From assembly GCF_001742745.1 (NCBI RefSeq), contig NZ_MJAK01000004.1:124001-188000 (forward strand): a stretch of DNA of 64,000 bases. The letters are read 5' to 3'. The position numbers and the translations under genes are program-made. A model generated the notes under the pieces. That model had not been told where the DNA came from, searched no databases, and saw nothing but the letters and a program-made list of their open reading frames with translations. Positions within the stretch are counted from its first letter, which is position 1. Every line of letters starts with the position of its first letter. This document shows, piece by piece, positions 56,501 through 63,408 of this stretch. Source of the stretch: Curtobacterium sp. ER1/6. GTDB lineage: Bacteria; Actinomycetota; Actinomycetes; Actinomycetales; Microbacteriaceae.

Positions 56501-57537
56501 TCCTCCGGCCGGGTCTCGCCCTCGGGCAGCGCGAGCGGTACGGCGACGCCGCCGTGCTCGTCGGCGACGACCACCAGACGCGGCAGGTCGCTCCGGCGTC
56601 CGGCGTTGCCGGACCGTCGCCACATCGCCGCCGAGCGGGCCCGTTCGCCGAGCTCGCCACCGAGGACGCGCGCCAGCGAGGGCACGTCCGGCGCGACCCG
56701 GCGGGCCCGCACCGGTCCGTCGAAGGTCCGGTCCATGCGGGCGTGCGGCAGGAGGTCGAACCAGGCCCAGTCCGCGGCGTGCTCCTCGCTGAAGGCCGCG
56801 GCGAGGTGGAGGTCCTCGGGGGAGTGCAGCGCCGCGAGCTGGACCGTCAGTGCCCGGGCGACGGCGAGGACGGCCTGCCGGTCGCCGACCACCGAGACGT
56901 CGCCGGCCTCGTCGAGACGGACGGTGATGGGCATGGCGTGGACCGTGCCGTAGTGCTCGGCGACCTGTTCGAGCTCGGCGAGCATCAGCGGGTCGAGCGG
57001 CTGCACCGGGTTCTGGTCCGGCGGGACCACGAGGTCGAGCCAGCCGACGTCGCCGGAGCCGACCCGGACGCGCAGGAAGTCGCCGTGCGTCCGGCGGCGC
57101 TCCCAGAGGCGCGCGGGGTCGGCGACCACGCGCGGCAGCGTCTCCGGCGCCGGGTCGACGTGCTCGGCCCGCTCACGGACCGCCGTCGTCCGTGCGCGGA
57201 GGTCACCGCGGAGCTCCTCGAGGTGGTCGAGGTACCGTTCGCGCTGCGTCCGACGGTTGCGGACGGCGTTGCCGCGCTGCGTGAACGCCATGCCGAGGCC
57301 GCCGACGAGGGCGACGACGAAGACGAGCGCCGCGACGACCATGAGCACCGGGTTGTTGCCGCGCAGCACCACCATCATCACCACGGACGACACCGCGCCG
57401 ACGACGGGCAGCAGGGACTGCAGCGGCAGGCCGCCGCTCGGACCTTCGGGGAGCTGCGGCGGCGGTGCCAGCTGCTCGGCCTCCGGTCGCACGAGCGGCG
57501 TGGACACGCGGGCGGGGCGGTGGACGATTCGGTTCAC
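53506..57537 (-). CDS. eccC: Type VII secretion ATPase EccC
   Basis: 1,343 aa motor of the secretion machine. Two membrane helices near residues 40-95 (LLPVVGAVSSVVMMVVLRG, VMVVAALVFVVALVGG) are followed by three FtsK/SpoIIIE-type ATPase domains. Walker A motifs: GATGSGKS near residue 501, GAPGSGRTT near 841 (Arg replaces the usual Lys) and GDTRSGKTA near 1,125. Walker B: LLLVIDEFGELL, VVLLVDGYGAM and IVVLVDDYDIV. All three domains are on one chain (EccC, not split EccCa/EccCb). GTG 57537 overlaps the upstream stop. The substrates are probably the WXG100 proteins encoded on the other strand. Confidence 0.94.
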   Translation of the reverse strand: MNRIVHRPARVSTPLVRPEAEQLAPPPQLPEGPSGGLPLQSLLPVVGAVSSVVMMVVLRGNNPVLMVVAALVFVVALVGGLGMAFTQRGNAVRNRRTQRERYLDHLEELRGDLRARTTAVRERAEHVDPAPETLPRVVADPARLWERRRTHGDFLRVRVGSGDVGWLDLVVPPDQNPVQPLDPLMLAELEQVAEHYGTVHAMPITVRLDEAGDVSVVGDRQAVLAVARALTVQLAALHSPEDLHLAAAFSEEHAADWAWFDLLPHARMDRTFDGPVRARRVAPDVPSLARVLGGELGERARSAAMWRRSGNAGRRSDLPRLVVVADEHGGVAVPLALPEGETRPEDLRVTVVHLVADRLHEPSDVRVRITARSQPADDAARERTTLEIVDARDVEEGEPAPVQPAVCDPVSPSLATAVARALAPLRLSADAEERAESATALGVQDLLGVTDVTAVDPDRTWRPRTPRDFLRVPIGVDDFGAPLLLDLKESAQLGMGPHGICIGATGSGKSEMLRTLVLGLAVSHPPEDLAMILVDYKGGAAFAPFARLPHVAGLIDNLADDPQLTRRARASIAGEVRRRQELLRDAGSSPSITHYRELRTRRPDLPPMPHLLLVIDEFGELLTAEPEFVDLLLMIGRIGRSIGVHLLLSSQRIEAGKLRGLDTYLSYRLGLRTFSEAESQVVLDTGDAFHLPAVPGYGYLKVDTSVYTRFRSGYVSGPVDEAVPTAVTAAQDDAPEPFELPVHNTVAAEDDGPVEAVLETPDVRRSVVDEVVERLARADRATAPVWLPPLPDRLALGAVLDPQAPTDPAGLAVPIGLLDDPARQRQRPWVLDLTQGGGHVAVIGAPGSGRTTFLRTVAASVALTTTPRQVSVYGMDLSGGGLGRLEGFPHVGGVATRVDRNRLLRLVEELQAMIRLRERVFRDHGIDSLAMLRTRHSAGRVPELGSADVVLLVDGYGAMRTEFEELEDAFGDLLQRGGSFGIHVVLGLTRWNELRLANQPLVGQRFELRLNDPADSTIARAAAATLKSGEPGRVLTGDERFGQVALPVLDDVDDDAVGDALEALARRVADSWGGPAAAPIRLLPESLDPTELPDPLAVPDAVPFALRQDTMEFVAFDPAQDQHLLVFGDTRSGKTALLRGLAAGFVERATPDELVLAFMDVRGAAAAGTPDEFLGGHAANGRDARGLAAAIAAELEQRAAGTSTGPRPRIVVLVDDYDIVASAGTDPLAPLVPYLPSARDLGLHLVLTRPVAGAARAVYDSVLQSVRDSGAAGLVLSGERSEGQVFPKVYAEQFPPGRGRLVRRGTPPRIVQVAHFPAAAPEAAGATGAATTVLDPKGAADAS

Positions 57538-58373
57538 CGGTGTGCCTCCGGAGCGGGGCGACCGACGGCGGCGTCGACGAGGGCCGCGGTCAGGTGGACG
57601 AGGGCCGTGCGGACGGCTGCGGGTCGGGTTCCGCCGGCGCGCGACGGGTCCGACGCCACGGGGTGGACCTCGTGCCCCGGCCAGCCCGCCGCCGTCCGGG
57701 CCGCGCGGAGGCCCGTCCCCGTGGTGTCCACCGGGACGACGAGGACGCGCGTGCCCTCGGCGTGCCGTCGGACGGCCTCGGCGTGGGCGACGCCCTCCTC
57801 GATGCCGGCGCGGTCGGCACCGGTCACGAGGGCGACCACGTGTGCGTCCGCCGCCACCGACCCGAGGTCGACGAAGGGGGACCGCGATCCCCAGTCGCCG
57901 ACGACGACGTCGAAGAAGCGTGCGATCGGGTCGACCGCCGCCGCCCACTCGGACGGCGAGGCCTGTCGTGACGGGCTGCGCGGGTCGCCGGTGCGGAGCA
58001 CGTGCAGGCCCGCGGGCGTGACGGGCAGACCGTCGAGGGCGTCCCACGACGTGCGTGCCACCCGGCGGCGGTCCGACGGGAGCGTCGGGTCCGTGTCGGG
58101 CGACCCCGCGTACGCCGCGAAGGACCGGGACCCGGCCGCGCCGTCGACGCCGAGGACACGTCCGGGGCGCCGACGGGCGAGCACCGTCGCGACCGCGGCC
58201 GCGGTGGCCGAACAGCCGGTGCCCCCGCGCAGCGAGGCGAAGGCGATGCGGCGGCTCGTGGGGACGCCCTGGCAGATCGCGCGGTGGGCGTCGTCGAGCT
58301 CGCGTGCGCCGCCGGCGACACTGCCGAAGAACGCCCGGCCGAGCGCGGGCACCACGTCGTCGATGAGTCGCAT
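57534..58373 (-). CDS. MinD/ParA-like protein with degraded P-loop, between eccC and eccD
   Basis: 279 aa from ATG 58373, two bases after the eccD stop. RRIAFASLRGGTGCSATAAA aligns with a deviant Walker A, but the lysines are replaced by R and C. FDVVVGDWGSRSPFVDLGSV resembles the MinD switch II (DTxxG) region with changes, and VALVTGADRAGIEEGVAHAE matches later MinD helices. Probably an ATPase-like chaperone or regulator with altered activity. Overlaps eccC. Confidence 0.75.
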   Translation of the reverse strand: MRLIDDVVPALGRAFFGSVAGGARELDDAHRAICQGVPTSRRIAFASLRGGTGCSATAAAVATVLARRRPGRVLGVDGAAGSRSFAAYAGSPDTDPTLPSDRRRVARTSWDALDGLPVTPAGLHVLRTGDPRSPSRQASPSEWAAAVDPIARFFDVVVGDWGSRSPFVDLGSVAADAHVVALVTGADRAGIEEGVAHAEAVRRHAEGTRVLVVPVDTTGTGLRAARTAAGWPGHEVHPVASDPSRAGGTRPAAVRTALVHLTAALVDAAVGRPAPEAHR

Positions 58374-58375
58374 CG

Positions 58376-59743
58376 TCAGAACGTCTCCAGGAGGGCCTCG
58401 AACAGTCCGAAGGTCCCGAGCAGCAGGGGGAGCAGGACGACCACCGCGATCGTCTCGAGGACGTTGCCGGCCGAGCGCAGGCGAGCCCGGGTGTGCGCCG
58501 CCGGTCGGACGCCGGCGAGCACCGCACCGAGGACGGCGACGCCCGCCAGGAGCGCGAGCACGAGGACGGGGTGCGTGACGGCGTGTGCGACGAGTCCGAG
58601 GACCGCGGCGACGAGCACGGCGCTCCAGAGCAGCACGCCCTGCAGCGCGAGCGGGAAGGCGCGGGTGCGCAGGGCCGCCACGAGCACCGTCGCCGTCCCG
58701 AGCCCGACGGCCCACGGGTCGCCGTCGGCCAGGAGCGCTGCGCCGGACAGTGCCAGCGGTGCGGCGACCGCGGCGGTCGTCCAGTCGAGCGCGCGGTAGG
58801 AGTCGTCGAGGGCCCGGACGACGCGCTCGCGCTGCACCCTGGTGCCGGAGCCGACCTGGTCGTCGAGTCCGGTCAGTCCCGCCGACGACATCGCGACGGC
58901 GGGCAGCAGGCCGCACACCGCGACGGCGGCGACCGCGACGACACCCCAACCGGCCGCCTGCGGAGCCGGTGTGGTCCACGCGACCATGCCGAGTGCGGGC
59001 AGCACGACACCGACGACCGACGCGACCCCGACCGAGCGGTTCCGCGCTCCGACCCCGAGGCCGAGTCCGAGCGCGAGCCCCACCCAGACGAGCACCACCG
59101 CAGCGGTCATCGCCGGACCGTCGCCGTCACGACCGACGAGCGGCCCGACGGCGAGTCCCAGCGGCAGGCCGAGGCCGGTCGCCGCGGCGGTGCAGGCGAT
59201 GCCGGTCCACCGAGCGCCCGCGCGGCCGGCGACGACCGCCGCCAGCGCCAGGACCACGCCGAGCACGACGAGCACCGCGGGCACCACCGCCGGCGACGCC
59301 GACCCGCCGGACAGCGCCGCACGGATGCTCGCGACGGTGGAGACGGCCACGAGCAGCAGCCCGGCCACGGACGCCGACGCCCCGAGGGCCACGGCGGCGA
59401 CGGCCTGACGCGCGGCGTCGCCCCAGCCGTCCTGCCGACGGCCGAGCGAGTCGGCCACGGCGTCGGTCACGTCGGACACCTCGGGCGGCGGCGGTGCGTC
59501 CGCGCGACGGACCAGGTGCAGGACCTCGCCGTCGGCGATCTCCTGCGCGGCGGCGTCCTCGGCGAGGGAGACCTCCTCCCCGGTCACGCGCACGATCGCC
59601 ACCGGCTGCGCGCTGTCCGCCACGGGTTCGTCGAGGATGTCGACGAACCGCGGCAGCAGCCCGGCGAAGGGCTCGTCGGAGGCGACGACGACGTCGGCAC
59701 GTCGCCCGACCCCGACGACGGTCACCCGGGTGAAGTCGGTCAC
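58376..59743 (-). CDS. eccD: Type VII secretion integral membrane protein EccD
   Basis: 455 aa. An N-terminal ubiquitin-like domain (FTRVTVVGVGRRADVVVASD, followed by LLPRFVDILDEPV) is cytoplasmic. Ten or eleven hydrophobic helices follow (for example ALGASASVAGLLLVAVSTVA, VPAVLVVLGVVLALAAVV, LVLALLAGVAVLGAVLAG) that form the membrane pore with EccC. This is the EccD plan. GTG start overlapping the upstream stop. Confidence 0.9.
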   Translation of the reverse strand: MTDFTRVTVVGVGRRADVVVASDEPFAGLLPRFVDILDEPVADSAQPVAIVRVTGEEVSLAEDAAAQEIADGEVLHLVRRADAPPPPEVSDVTDAVADSLGRRQDGWGDAARQAVAAVALGASASVAGLLLVAVSTVASIRAALSGGSASPAVVPAVLVVLGVVLALAAVVAGRAGARWTGIACTAAATGLGLPLGLAVGPLVGRDGDGPAMTAAVVLVWVGLALGLGLGVGARNRSVGVASVVGVVLPALGMVAWTTPAPQAAGWGVVAVAAVAVCGLLPAVAMSSAGLTGLDDQVGSGTRVQRERVVRALDDSYRALDWTTAAVAAPLALSGAALLADGDPWAVGLGTATVLVAALRTRAFPLALQGVLLWSAVLVAAVLGLVAHAVTHPVLVLALLAGVAVLGAVLAGVRPAAHTRARLRSAGNVLETIAVVVLLPLLLGTFGLFEALLETF

Positions 59744-59988
59744 TTGACGATCTCCTGTTGCTGTCGTTGCTGGGCGGCGGCCTGCTCGGCGAGCGCGTTC
59801 GTGACGAAGGAGTACCCGAGGCACCCCACGCCGACGACCGCGGCGAGCACGATGCTGCCGACGAAGCGCTTCACGTTGTCGTTCACGACCCGTCGGTCGG
59901 CGAGGCGGCCGAGCACGAACGCCTGCCGCAGCCGGCGTCGGTGCGTCGCGACGCTCTCGAGCAGGACGGCGTCACTGTTCCGTGGCAC
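59740..59988 (-). CDS. Small single-pass membrane protein, EccB N-terminus-like
   Basis: 82 aa from GTG 59988. A basic cytoplasmic segment (THRRRLRQAFVLGRLADRRV) precedes one membrane helix (RFVGSIVLAAVVGVGCLGYSF) and a Gln/Ala-rich tail. The organisation recalls the N-terminus of EccB, which is basic and then has one helix, but the large periplasmic domain of EccB is missing. It could be a reduced EccB-like anchor. Overlaps the DUF6177-like gene by 17 bases and eccD by four. Confidence 0.68.
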   Translation of the reverse strand: MPRNSDAVLLESVATHRRRLRQAFVLGRLADRRVVNDNVKRFVGSIVLAAVVGVGCLGYSFVTNALAEQAAAQQRQQQEIVK

Positions 59989-61093
59989 GGCGTACCTCTT
60001 CCCTCGTCCGGTCGTCCAAACCGACCGCATCGGCCACCCGGTCCGCGCCGACGTGCTCGACGACGGCGGCCAGCTCCTCGACGGCGTCAGCTCCGTCACG
60101 TCGGCCGAACGGCAGGACGAGCGCGGGGATCCGGGGCTTGCCCGCCACGATCGCGCCGAAGTGCTCGCGGAACACCTCGACGTCGAGACCGAGGTCCCGC
60201 ACCGCCGGGGCGCCGAGCAGCATCGCGACGGGACGCGGGGCGGCGGCCAGGCGCGGTGCCTGGGCGAGGTCCGCACGCCCGGGGCGGCGGAGGACGAGCG
60301 CGAAGAGCGGTAGCTGCGCGGCGGCGAGCCGGCCGAGCACCTGCGGCACCGCGGCGACCCGCACTGCCGTCACGTCCCCGCCGACCGGTCCGACCGCCAG
60401 GAGCCCGGTCGTGAGCTCCTCGACGCCGAGGTCGGTGCGCTGGGCCGTGACGGTGAGGGCGACGGGCGCGTCCGCGGAGCCGACGACCACCAGCCGGGTC
60501 GGGTCCGGCATGCGACCCCGCGCCGCCTCGGTGAGGGCGCGACGGTCCCACGGGCGTCCGGCCGGCTCGTGGGTGCCCCACCCCGACGGTGCCCCGCCGG
60601 CGAGCTCGGTCGCGAGCAGCTCGGCGGTCGTGCCGAGCACGGTCTCCGCAGCGGCACGGTGTCGGACGGAGACCGACACGACGAGCTGTTCGGTGCGGAG
60701 CTCCTGCGGCCGGAGGAACCCGACCGCGACGTCCTCGACGCTCGTCGGCGGCGGCAGCCGCAGGGCGTCGGTGAAGTGCTCGAGCCGTCCGCCGTCGAGC
60801 CCGTTGCGCAGGCCGTCGTCGCCGCGGACCGCCCACGCGCCGCCCGCGTCGGTCAGCGCCTGGCGGTAGGCCTCGGTCAGCACGGACAGTCCGTCGGTGA
60901 CGAGCACGGGGCGAGCGCCCTCGGCCGCCGCCCGTCCGAGCAGGTCCGCCTGGGCGCGGCCGAGCCGGACGACGGCGGTACGGCTCTCGGTGCGGATGCT
61001 CCCGTCACCCGCCGAGTCCACCAACGGGTGCGGGGCCTCGGGCCGGTCGTCCCGGGCGTCCTTCCGGCGGGGTCGGTCGAGCCACGCGGTCAC
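59972..61093 (-). CDS. DUF6177-like protein of type VII secretion locus
   Basis: 373 aa from GTG 61093. It has no membrane helix and no catalytic motif that I recognise. Regular alpha/beta pattern: AAAEGARPVLVTDGLSVLTE, VSVSVRHRAAAETVLGTTAE, and GRMPDPTRLVVVGSADAPVALT. Proteins annotated DUF6177 occur at this place beside eccD, a FHA protein and WXG100 genes in related actinobacteria, hence the call; the identification is from memory of that family. A cytosolic role in the secretion machine is inferred from the operon. Confidence 0.65.
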   Translation of the reverse strand: MTAWLDRPRRKDARDDRPEAPHPLVDSAGDGSIRTESRTAVVRLGRAQADLLGRAAAEGARPVLVTDGLSVLTEAYRQALTDAGGAWAVRGDDGLRNGLDGGRLEHFTDALRLPPPTSVEDVAVGFLRPQELRTEQLVVSVSVRHRAAAETVLGTTAELLATELAGGAPSGWGTHEPAGRPWDRRALTEAARGRMPDPTRLVVVGSADAPVALTVTAQRTDLGVEELTTGLLAVGPVGGDVTAVRVAAVPQVLGRLAAAQLPLFALVLRRPGRADLAQAPRLAAAPRPVAMLLGAPAVRDLGLDVEVFREHFGAIVAGKPRIPALVLPFGRRDGADAVEELAAVVEHVGADRVADAVGLDDRTREEVRRATEQ

Positions 61094-62181
61094 GAGGGGC
61101 TCCCGATCCGGTCCACGACGAACGCGTGGTCGCCGATGCGCACGGTCGTGCCCGCCGACACGGCCAGGTCGACCCCGGCCACGAGGTCCTCGAAGGAGGA
61201 GTCCACGCGGACCACCGACGTGCCGTTCGTGGAACCGAGGTCGCGGACGAGGAGTCCGCTGCCCGACTGCACGAGGGCGACGTGCGTCTTGGACAGGGTG
61301 CGCGAGAGGTCGGGCACCGCGACGACCGCGATGCCGGGCTCGGCCTCGGGGTTGCGGCCGACGACGCACGTGCCGTGGAACCAGTGCACGGTGCCCGAGT
61401 CGAAGCGCAGCACGACGGCGTCGTCGGGCGCCGGCTCGGTCGGTGGTGCCGCGGGCGGCGCGGCGGTCGCGGGGCCGACCGTGGTGCCGTCCGCACCACC
61501 CGCGCGACGGGTGGTGTCGTGGAGGGCCGCACCCGGGCCTCCCGTCCGGCCGTCCACGTCGTGCGCCGGTGCGGAGACGGGGCGGACCCCTGCCGCGGCG
61601 ACGGCGCCGAAGGCGGTGCCGAGCGGCGGGAGCGACGGCGCCAGCGGATCACGTCCGCGACGGAGGGACGCGGTCAGCGTGCCGGTCGCGCGGGCCCAGG
61701 GCCCGGCGGTGGCGTCGTGGTGCGGGCCACGTCGGAGACGGCCCACCTGCGTGGAGGGTCCGGCCGGCAGCGCGTCGTCGACGTCGACGACGCGGGTCCG
61801 CAGGACCAGCCCACCCGGTCCACGCCCCGTGCTGGAGGCGCGGCCCACCACGACCGCGGCCGTCACGACGACGCCCACCACGCCACCCACCACGAGGGAC
61901 ACGACGGGTCCGGCCGGCGACACGACCGCGTGCGCGAGGACGAGGAGGAGTGCGCCGAGCGCACCGCCGAGCAGGCAGGTCACGACGTCGAGCAGGCGGG
62001 CCAGGGTGACGGCTCCCGTGGTCGCGACGACCACGTCGCGCAGTGCGTCGTGCTCGGCGCCGCTCACCGTACGGCCGAGCAGTGCACCGCAGTCGGTGCA
62101 GAACCGTTGCCCGGGCGACGACGGCGCACCGCACCGTCCGCAGGTCGTCACGGGGACGACCGTCTCGACGACGAACGACAT
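61090..62181 (-). CDS. Zinc-ribbon/FHA membrane protein of type VII secretion locus
   Basis: 363 aa. N-terminal zinc ribbon CGRCGAPSSPGQRFCTDCG, then two hydrophobic helices (LLDVVTCLLGGALGALLLVL, VVSLVVGGVVGVVVTAAVVV), a long Ala/Pro/Gly-rich linker and a C-terminal FHA domain with phosphothreonine-binding motifs CVVGRNPEAEPG and SKTHVAL, plus RDLGSTNGTSV. FHA domains bind phosphothreonine, so Ser/Thr kinase control of secretion is likely. GGGAGGTGAGG precedes the ATG. First gene of the leftward operon, divergent from the WXG100 genes. Confidence 0.85.
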   Translation of the reverse strand: MSFVVETVVPVTTCGRCGAPSSPGQRFCTDCGALLGRTVSGAEHDALRDVVVATTGAVTLARLLDVVTCLLGGALGALLLVLAHAVVSPAGPVVSLVVGGVVGVVVTAAVVVGRASSTGRGPGGLVLRTRVVDVDDALPAGPSTQVGRLRRGPHHDATAGPWARATGTLTASLRRGRDPLAPSLPPLGTAFGAVAAAGVRPVSAPAHDVDGRTGGPGAALHDTTRRAGGADGTTVGPATAAPPAAPPTEPAPDDAVVLRFDSGTVHWFHGTCVVGRNPEAEPGIAVVAVPDLSRTLSKTHVALVQSGSGLLVRDLGSTNGTSVVRVDSSFEDLVAGVDLAVSAGTTVRIGDHAFVVDRIGSPS

Positions 62182-62340
62182 GCCTCACCTCCCATCGGCA
62201 CGTCGATCATGTCAGACCGAGGGGGTGACTCGTGCTGGCCTGTGGACTATGGTGTTGGCGTTCGCTGTCACCCGTTCACGGGGTGGGGGAAGAGCCGGCG
62301 TCCGGAGTACGGATGACGGAACAGACAGAGAGGATGCGCG

Positions 62341-62676
62341 ATGAAGTTCGCCATGGGGGCTCAGGTCCTCACCAACCTGACCAAGCAGACGTCCGGTGCC
62401 TCGGGGGACCTCGGCACGCTCGTCCGTCGCCTCGCCGACTCGGCCGAACCGCTCCAGGGCCGGTTCAACGGAGCCGGCCGCGCCGCCTTCGACCGCTTCA
62501 AGGCCGAGACGGACACCATCGCCAACGAGCTGAACGGCGCCCTCGCGAGCGTCCTGCAGGGCATCTCCGGCATGGACCGCTCCTTCCAGGAGGGCGACCA
62601 GGACATGGCGCAGTCCACGAGCTCGCTCGAGGGCAGCTCCAACTTCGACGCGGCTCGCTTCAGCGGCCGCGCCTGA
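62341..62676 (+). CDS. WXG100-family secreted protein (FNG variant)
   Basis: 111 aa helical hairpin. The turn that normally reads WxG is RFNGAGRAAFDRF, so Trp is replaced by Phe (FNG) while the downstream AAF pattern is kept. C-terminal GSSNFDAARFSGRA is flexible. No signal peptide, as expected for an EccC substrate. It begins the rightward gene set and is followed 29 bases later by the second WXG100-like gene. Confidence 0.82.
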   Translation: MKFAMGAQVLTNLTKQTSGASGDLGTLVRRLADSAEPLQGRFNGAGRAAFDRFKAETDTIANELNGALASVLQGISGMDRSFQEGDQDMAQSTSSLEGSSNFDAARFSGRA

Positions 62677-62705
62677 CGGATCTCCGGGGAGAGGGAGGAC
62701 ACACC

Positions 62706-63023
62706 ATGAGCGGTGGCAACCAGGCAGATCGTCGCGACTACGACGTGGCGGCGTCGCAGAACGCGCAGGACAACTTCAACGCCGTCGCGGCGCAGCTCGA
62801 GGCGCTCATCGCCCAGCGCGACTCCGACGTCAAGGCCGCGATGGCGGACTACCAGGCCGACGGGGTGTCGGACGAGTACCACGCCAAGGAACAGCGGTGG
62901 AACACCGTCGCGGGCGAGGTCAAGCAGATCATCGCCACGCTGCGCTCCTCGCTGCAGTCGAACGACGAGTCGGCGCAGTCGGCGATCAGCAAGGCGAAGT
63001 CGGCCGTCGGCAACATCGGCTGA
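62706..63023 (+). CDS. WXG100-like partner protein
   Basis: 105 aa, mostly alpha-helical. The turn region YQADGVSDEYHAKEQRWNTV has Tyr-x-x-x-Gly in place of WxG and a following conserved Trp, which fits a partner of the preceding protein. Ser/Lys-rich end (SAISKAKSAVGNIG). GAGGGAGGAC precedes the ATG. It probably forms a heterodimer with the 62341-62676 product for export by EccC. Confidence 0.78.
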   Translation: MSGGNQADRRDYDVAASQNAQDNFNAVAAQLEALIAQRDSDVKAAMADYQADGVSDEYHAKEQRWNTVAGEVKQIIATLRSSLQSNDESAQSAISKAKSAVGNIG

Positions 63024-63024
63024 C

Positions 63025-63408
63025 GTGGTCGACGGCTGGCGGGTCGACCCCGCGGGGGTCGAGGCCGTCCTGCAGGACGTCGCGTCGAAGAGCACGACGA
63101 TGACCGACGCCCTGGGCGGGTCCGAGGACGGATCCGTGCAGGGCGTCGGCGCGGTCGTGCAGGACGCTGCGACGGCGGCGCAGTCCCCGGTGATCGGTGA
63201 AGCGCTCGCCGGGTTCTTCGAGGAGCGGCAGGCCACGCTGACCGGGATCCAGGACCGGATCAGGGCATCGCTCTACGGCGCGGCGGGCGCCACGCAGGCG
63301 ATCGTGCAGGGGGACGACGAGATGGGTGCTGAGACGGCGCAGGCGAACGCGATCGCGGCTGCCTCGGACGGGAAGTTCGACGCCTTCGACGGGATGTTCG
63401 ACCGGTGA
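63025..63408 (+). CDS. Small helical protein, DUF6507-like
   Basis: 127 aa from GTG 63025, one base after the previous stop. Begins VVDGWRVDPAGVEAVL and ends DGKFDAFDGMFDR, low in cysteine, no membrane helix. Proteins annotated DUF6507 lie between WXG100 genes and toxin-type effectors in related loci, and resemble this in length and N-terminus. Probably an accessory or chaperone of the downstream effector. The stop overlaps the next GTG. Confidence 0.65.
   Translation: MVDGWRVDPAGVEAVLQDVASKSTTMTDALGGSEDGSVQGVGAVVQDAATAAQSPVIGEALAGFFEERQATLTGIQDRIRASLYGAAGATQAIVQGDDEMGAETAQANAIAAASDGKFDAFDGMFDR

Noticed and set aside
53005..58578. 1,857-codon open frame on the plus strand across eccC
   Set aside because: It is antisense to eccC, eccD-side genes and holds long runs of His/Arg/Asp; no domains. 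High GC gives long antisense frames. eccC motifs on the minus strand are decisive.
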